Assembly (NCBI GenBank): GCA_050117475.1
Contig: JASFMR010000054.1
Span: 1 to 24,604, forward strand
DNA length: 24,604 nucleotides
Reading direction: 5' to 3'
Source: Fodinibius sp050117475
GTDB taxonomy: Bacteria > Bacteroidota > Rhodothermia > Balneolales > Balneolaceae
The number at the start of each line of letters is the position of its first letter. Within the stretch, counting starts at the first letter, position 1. The notes beneath the pieces were generated by a model. That model was given only the letters and a program-made list of their open reading frames with translations, ran no database searches and was not told where the DNA came from. Shown here piece by piece: positions 22,280-24,604 of the stretch. Made by a program: the position numbers and the translations under genes.

Positions 22280-22708
22280 TTACAATTCATTTACAATAGC
22301 CAGTGTACATCGTGAGACACAAACAAGCTTGTCTTTATTTGTGTAGATTTTTGTTTCCCAAAGCTGGGTTTGCCGTCCAATATGAATGGGTATTGAGATT
22401 CCCATCACACTGCCTCCCTTTCGTACCGGTCGCACATGATTGGCATTGATCTCCACGCCAACGGCCGTTTTGCCTTCTTCCTGTATATTCAGCCAGGCAC
22501 CGATCGAGGCTAGTGTCTCGGATAAGGCTACGGAGGCACCTCCATGCAGCAAACCGAAGGGTTGTATACTGTTTTCATTGACGGGCATTGTGGCTTTTAT
22601 TTCATCTGTTTTAAACGAAGTGAACGTTATACCAAGGGCATCTCCCATGTTTTTTTCGGAATTCAGTAGTTTATTGACCCGTTCTCTGAGTTTAGGTTGG
22701 ATATACAT
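22280..22708 (-). CDS. MenI/YdiI-type hotdog acyl-CoA thioesterase
   Basis: This 142-residue single hotdog domain has the signature QPFGLLHGGASVALSETLAS (49-68), with Q49, H55 and catalytic E64. It matches the YdiI/MenI type of E. coli (Q48, H54, E63) rather than the Asp-based PaaI type. ANHVRPVRKGG and WETKIYTNKDKLVCVSR also follow YdiI. YdiI hydrolyses 1,4-dihydroxy-2-naphthoyl-CoA in menaquinone synthesis and also aromatic or long-chain acyl-CoAs. No men genes are nearby. The divergent neighbour is a long-chain acyl-CoA synthetase, so a general CoA-recycling role is equally plausible and I give no symbol. Confidence 0.87.
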   Translation of the reverse strand: MYIQPKLRERVNKLLNSEKNMGDALGITFTSFKTDEIKATMPVNENSIQPFGLLHGGASVALSETLASIGAWLNIQEEGKTAVGVEINANHVRPVRKGGSVMGISIPIHIGRQTQLWETKIYTNKDKLVCVSRCTLAIVNEL

Positions 22709-22851
22709 AAATGTTTCTGTTACAATTAGTTAGTGAGGCTAAGATACCGAATGTCTGCCATTGTAAAAATAAAAATAGACTTTTAAATAACTGGCAAACG
22801 TTTAAATTATGTAGTGTAATATCATCATTATTCATTTAATGGAGAAAAATT
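22709..22851. other. Divergent intergenic region, thioesterase / long-chain acyl-CoA synthetase
   Basis: This 143-bp AT-rich region serves two divergent genes. I see no strong inverted repeat or convincing -35/-10 pair. A ribosome site GGAG (22841-22844) precedes the plus-strand ATG by 7 nt. Confidence 0.4.
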
Positions 22852-24604
22852 ATGGACTACGATCCGACGACTATTATAGGTGAGGTTGATATCGGTTTGG
22901 AAAAGCACGACAAAGAGGTGCTTATTGGTACCAAACGTAATGGTGAGTGGATTAAAACCGACAAGGAGGAGTTTAGGGAAAAAGTTCGGAATTTTGCTCT
23001 GGGCTTGTATGAGCTGGGGATTAGAAAAGGAGATCGTGTCAGTCTTCATTCTGAAAACAGTGCCGAATGGCTTATTTGTGACCAGGCTATTCTATCGTTA
23101 GGAGCGGTAAATGTACCTATTTACACTACACAGCCGGGAGAACAGATTAAGTATATCCTGGAAAATTCAGAGACGAAAATACACATCGTTTCGAATGACG
23201 AGCTTTTTTCGGATACTAAACCGGTAATCAACAATATTGCCAGTGTTGAGGCGATAATCTCAATTATGGGTTCTAAGCATGATAAGCTTAAAAGCTTTGA
23301 AGCGGTCTTAAAGATGGGGGCCCGTAAATACCAAAAGTCGCCCGAGCTTTTTGAAAAAATGAAAAGCGATGTTCATCCCGAAGATTTGGCTACTTTGATT
23401 TATACTTCAGGCACAACCGGAAATCCCAAAGGCGTAATGCTAACACATAATAATATCGCCTCTAATCTCCTCGCCTCGCTTGAACGTGTTCCTTTTGATG
23501 ATACGGTTCGCGAAGGGGAGCAAATGTTGTCATATCTACCGCTTTCGCATGTATTTGAGCGTATGATTACCTACTTATACCTGCGCCTCGGTTACCCCAT
23601 ATACTATATTGAGGAGATCGATGAGATTCGAGATGATTTTAAATATGTAACACCGTTCTATTTTGCAACAGTGCCACGTCTCCTAGAAAAAGTTCATACC
23701 GGCATAAAAGTGCGTGGACAGGAGTTCAGCGGTTTGAAAAAACAACTTTATTATTGGGCCCTAAAACAGGCAGAAGAATATGATCCCGAAAACCCGCCGA
23801 GAGGGCTAGGGGCCATAAAATATGCTATCGCCGATAAATTGGTATACTCTAAAATTCGAGAGCTTTTCGGAGGTAAATTGCTGGGGGTTGTTAGTGGAGG
23901 GGCGGCACTTTCACCGACCATTTTTCGTTTTTTCAACGCTTTGGGGCTTATCTGCGTGCAAGGCTACGGATTAACGGAGTCTTCTCCTGTAATTTCGGTG
24001 CAGGATAAAGATCACCTTCGAGTGGGTAGTTCGGGACGTCCGCTTTCAAATGTTGAAGTTAAAATAGCTGAAGATGGTGAAATTTGGGCAAGAGGTCCCA
24101 ATATTATGAAAGGTTACTTCGGTGACAAGGAGAAAACAGCTACCGTATTGACTGAAGACGGATGGTTAAAAACCGGCGATGTCGGTAAAATGGAAGATGG
24201 GTACCTGTTTATCACTGATCGGAAGAAATCGGTATTCAAACTGTCTACCGGAAAATATATAGCTCCACAGACTATTGAAAACCGTTTGATTGAAAGTGGT
24301 TACCTCGAACAAGCAGTTGTGATCGGATATAGCAGGAAATTCTGCTCTGCGCTCATTGTACCAAATTATGAGAATGTGAAAAAACGGTTGCAAAGTCAGG
24401 GTAAATCCTTGTCTGATGACCTCAGCAGTGATAAAGAAGTGAGAAAGCTAATCCAAAGGGAAGTTGACAAGGTTAACAGTCACCTTTCCCCTTGGGAGAC
24501 CGTTAAAAAGTTTGTGCTTCTCGAAAAACCATTTTCCATTGAAGCCGGTGAATTGACTCCTACGCAAAAAATAAAACGACCGGTGATCCAAGAGCGTTAT
24601 GAAG
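22852..24604 (+). CDS. Long-chain acyl-CoA synthetase (FadD15/ACSL-like), truncated at the right edge
   Basis: An open frame runs from ATG 22852, after a GGAG ribosome site, to the window end: 584 codons without a stop. Family members are about 590-600 residues, so nearly all of it is present. Seen: the P-loop YTSGTTGNPKG (184-194), LSYLPLSHVFERM near 223, the long-chain-type insert after the core with LVYSKIRELFGG, GYGLTESSP (371-379), KTGDVG, and TDRKKSVFKLSTGKYIAP. The last motif, in place of the usual RxKE, is typical of the long-chain FadD15/ACSL group. It activates fatty acids for lipid synthesis or beta-oxidation. C-terminal residues including the usual KIKR-type lysine (TPTQKIKRP) are visible just before the edge. 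Confidence 0.92.
   Translation, partial: MDYDPTTIIGEVDIGLEKHDKEVLIGTKRNGEWIKTDKEEFREKVRNFALGLYELGIRKGDRVSLHSENSAEWLICDQAILSLGAVNVPIYTTQPGEQIKYILENSETKIHIVSNDELFSDTKPVINNIASVEAIISIMGSKHDKLKSFEAVLKMGARKYQKSPELFEKMKSDVHPEDLATLIYTSGTTGNPKGVMLTHNNIASNLLASLERVPFDDTVREGEQMLSYLPLSHVFERMITYLYLRLGYPIYYIEEIDEIRDDFKYVTPFYFATVPRLLEKVHTGIKVRGQEFSGLKKQLYYWALKQAEEYDPENPPRGLGAIKYAIADKLVYSKIRELFGGKLLGVVSGGAALSPTIFRFFNALGLICVQGYGLTESSPVISVQDKDHLRVGSSGRPLSNVEVKIAEDGEIWARGPNIMKGYFGDKEKTATVLTEDGWLKTGDVGKMEDGYLFITDRKKSVFKLSTGKYIAPQTIENRLIESGYLEQAVVIGYSRKFCSALIVPNYENVKKRLQSQGKSLSDDLSSDKEVRKLIQREVDKVNSHLSPWETVKKFVLLEKPFSIEAGELTPTQKIKRPVIQERYE

Overview
The window looks like chromosomal DNA from a free-living, probably marine or saline heterotroph of the Bacteroidota/Balneolota/Rhodothermota kind. 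That placement is an inference from moderate-to-low GC, weak or absent Shine-Dalgarno sequences before most genes, and the presence of lipoprotein and exported-protein genes. No 16S or other marker gene is present. There are no tRNA or rRNA genes, insertion sequences, phage genes or CRISPR arrays. Gene density is high and no gene-free stretch exceeds about 265 bases.

Region 1 (1-8308, all minus strand) is a phenylacetate (PAA) catabolic operon. In transcription order it reads paaA-paaB-paaC-paaD-paaG-paaH-paaI-paaJ-paaY-paaZ, with paaZ running off the left edge. It encodes the epoxidase (A, B, C and the maturation factor D), the oxepin-forming isomerase (G), the ring-opening aldehyde dehydrogenase/hydratase (Z), the beta-oxidation steps (H, J) and two rescue thioesterases (I, Y). 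paaE (reductase), paaF (hydratase), paaK (CoA ligase) and any paaX or paaR regulator are not in the window.

Region 2 (8513-10977, plus strand) is hppD-hmgA, the first two steps of the homogentisate route for tyrosine and phenylalanine. It is transcribed divergently from the paa operon and closed by a strong intrinsic terminator. The roughly 200-bp divergent region carries inverted repeats that could be shared operators, so the two aromatic-acid routes may be co-regulated.

Region 3 (11171-14075, plus strand) holds a B12-binding-like/radical SAM protein of unknown substrate. It is followed by an alpha/beta hydrolase fused to a LuxR-type DNA-binding domain, with an AT-rich dyad-containing spacer between them.

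Region 4 (14127-19555) contains a minus-strand pair (an exported helical protein and a subtilisin-like lipoprotein protease), a plus-strand TPR lipoprotein, and a minus-strand isoaspartyl methyltransferase that carries a signal peptide.

Region 5 (19697-24604) is again acyl-CoA chemistry: a class I acyl-CoA ligase, an orphan 239-residue protein, a MenI/YdiI-type hotdog thioesterase, and a long-chain acyl-CoA synthetase running off the right edge.

I do not see a clearly new multi-gene system. The most novel-looking items are the paa/hpp divergent operator architecture, a PaaH lacking its linker domain, the orphan radical SAM protein next to the hydrolase-LuxR fusion, and the His-rich TPR lipoprotein.
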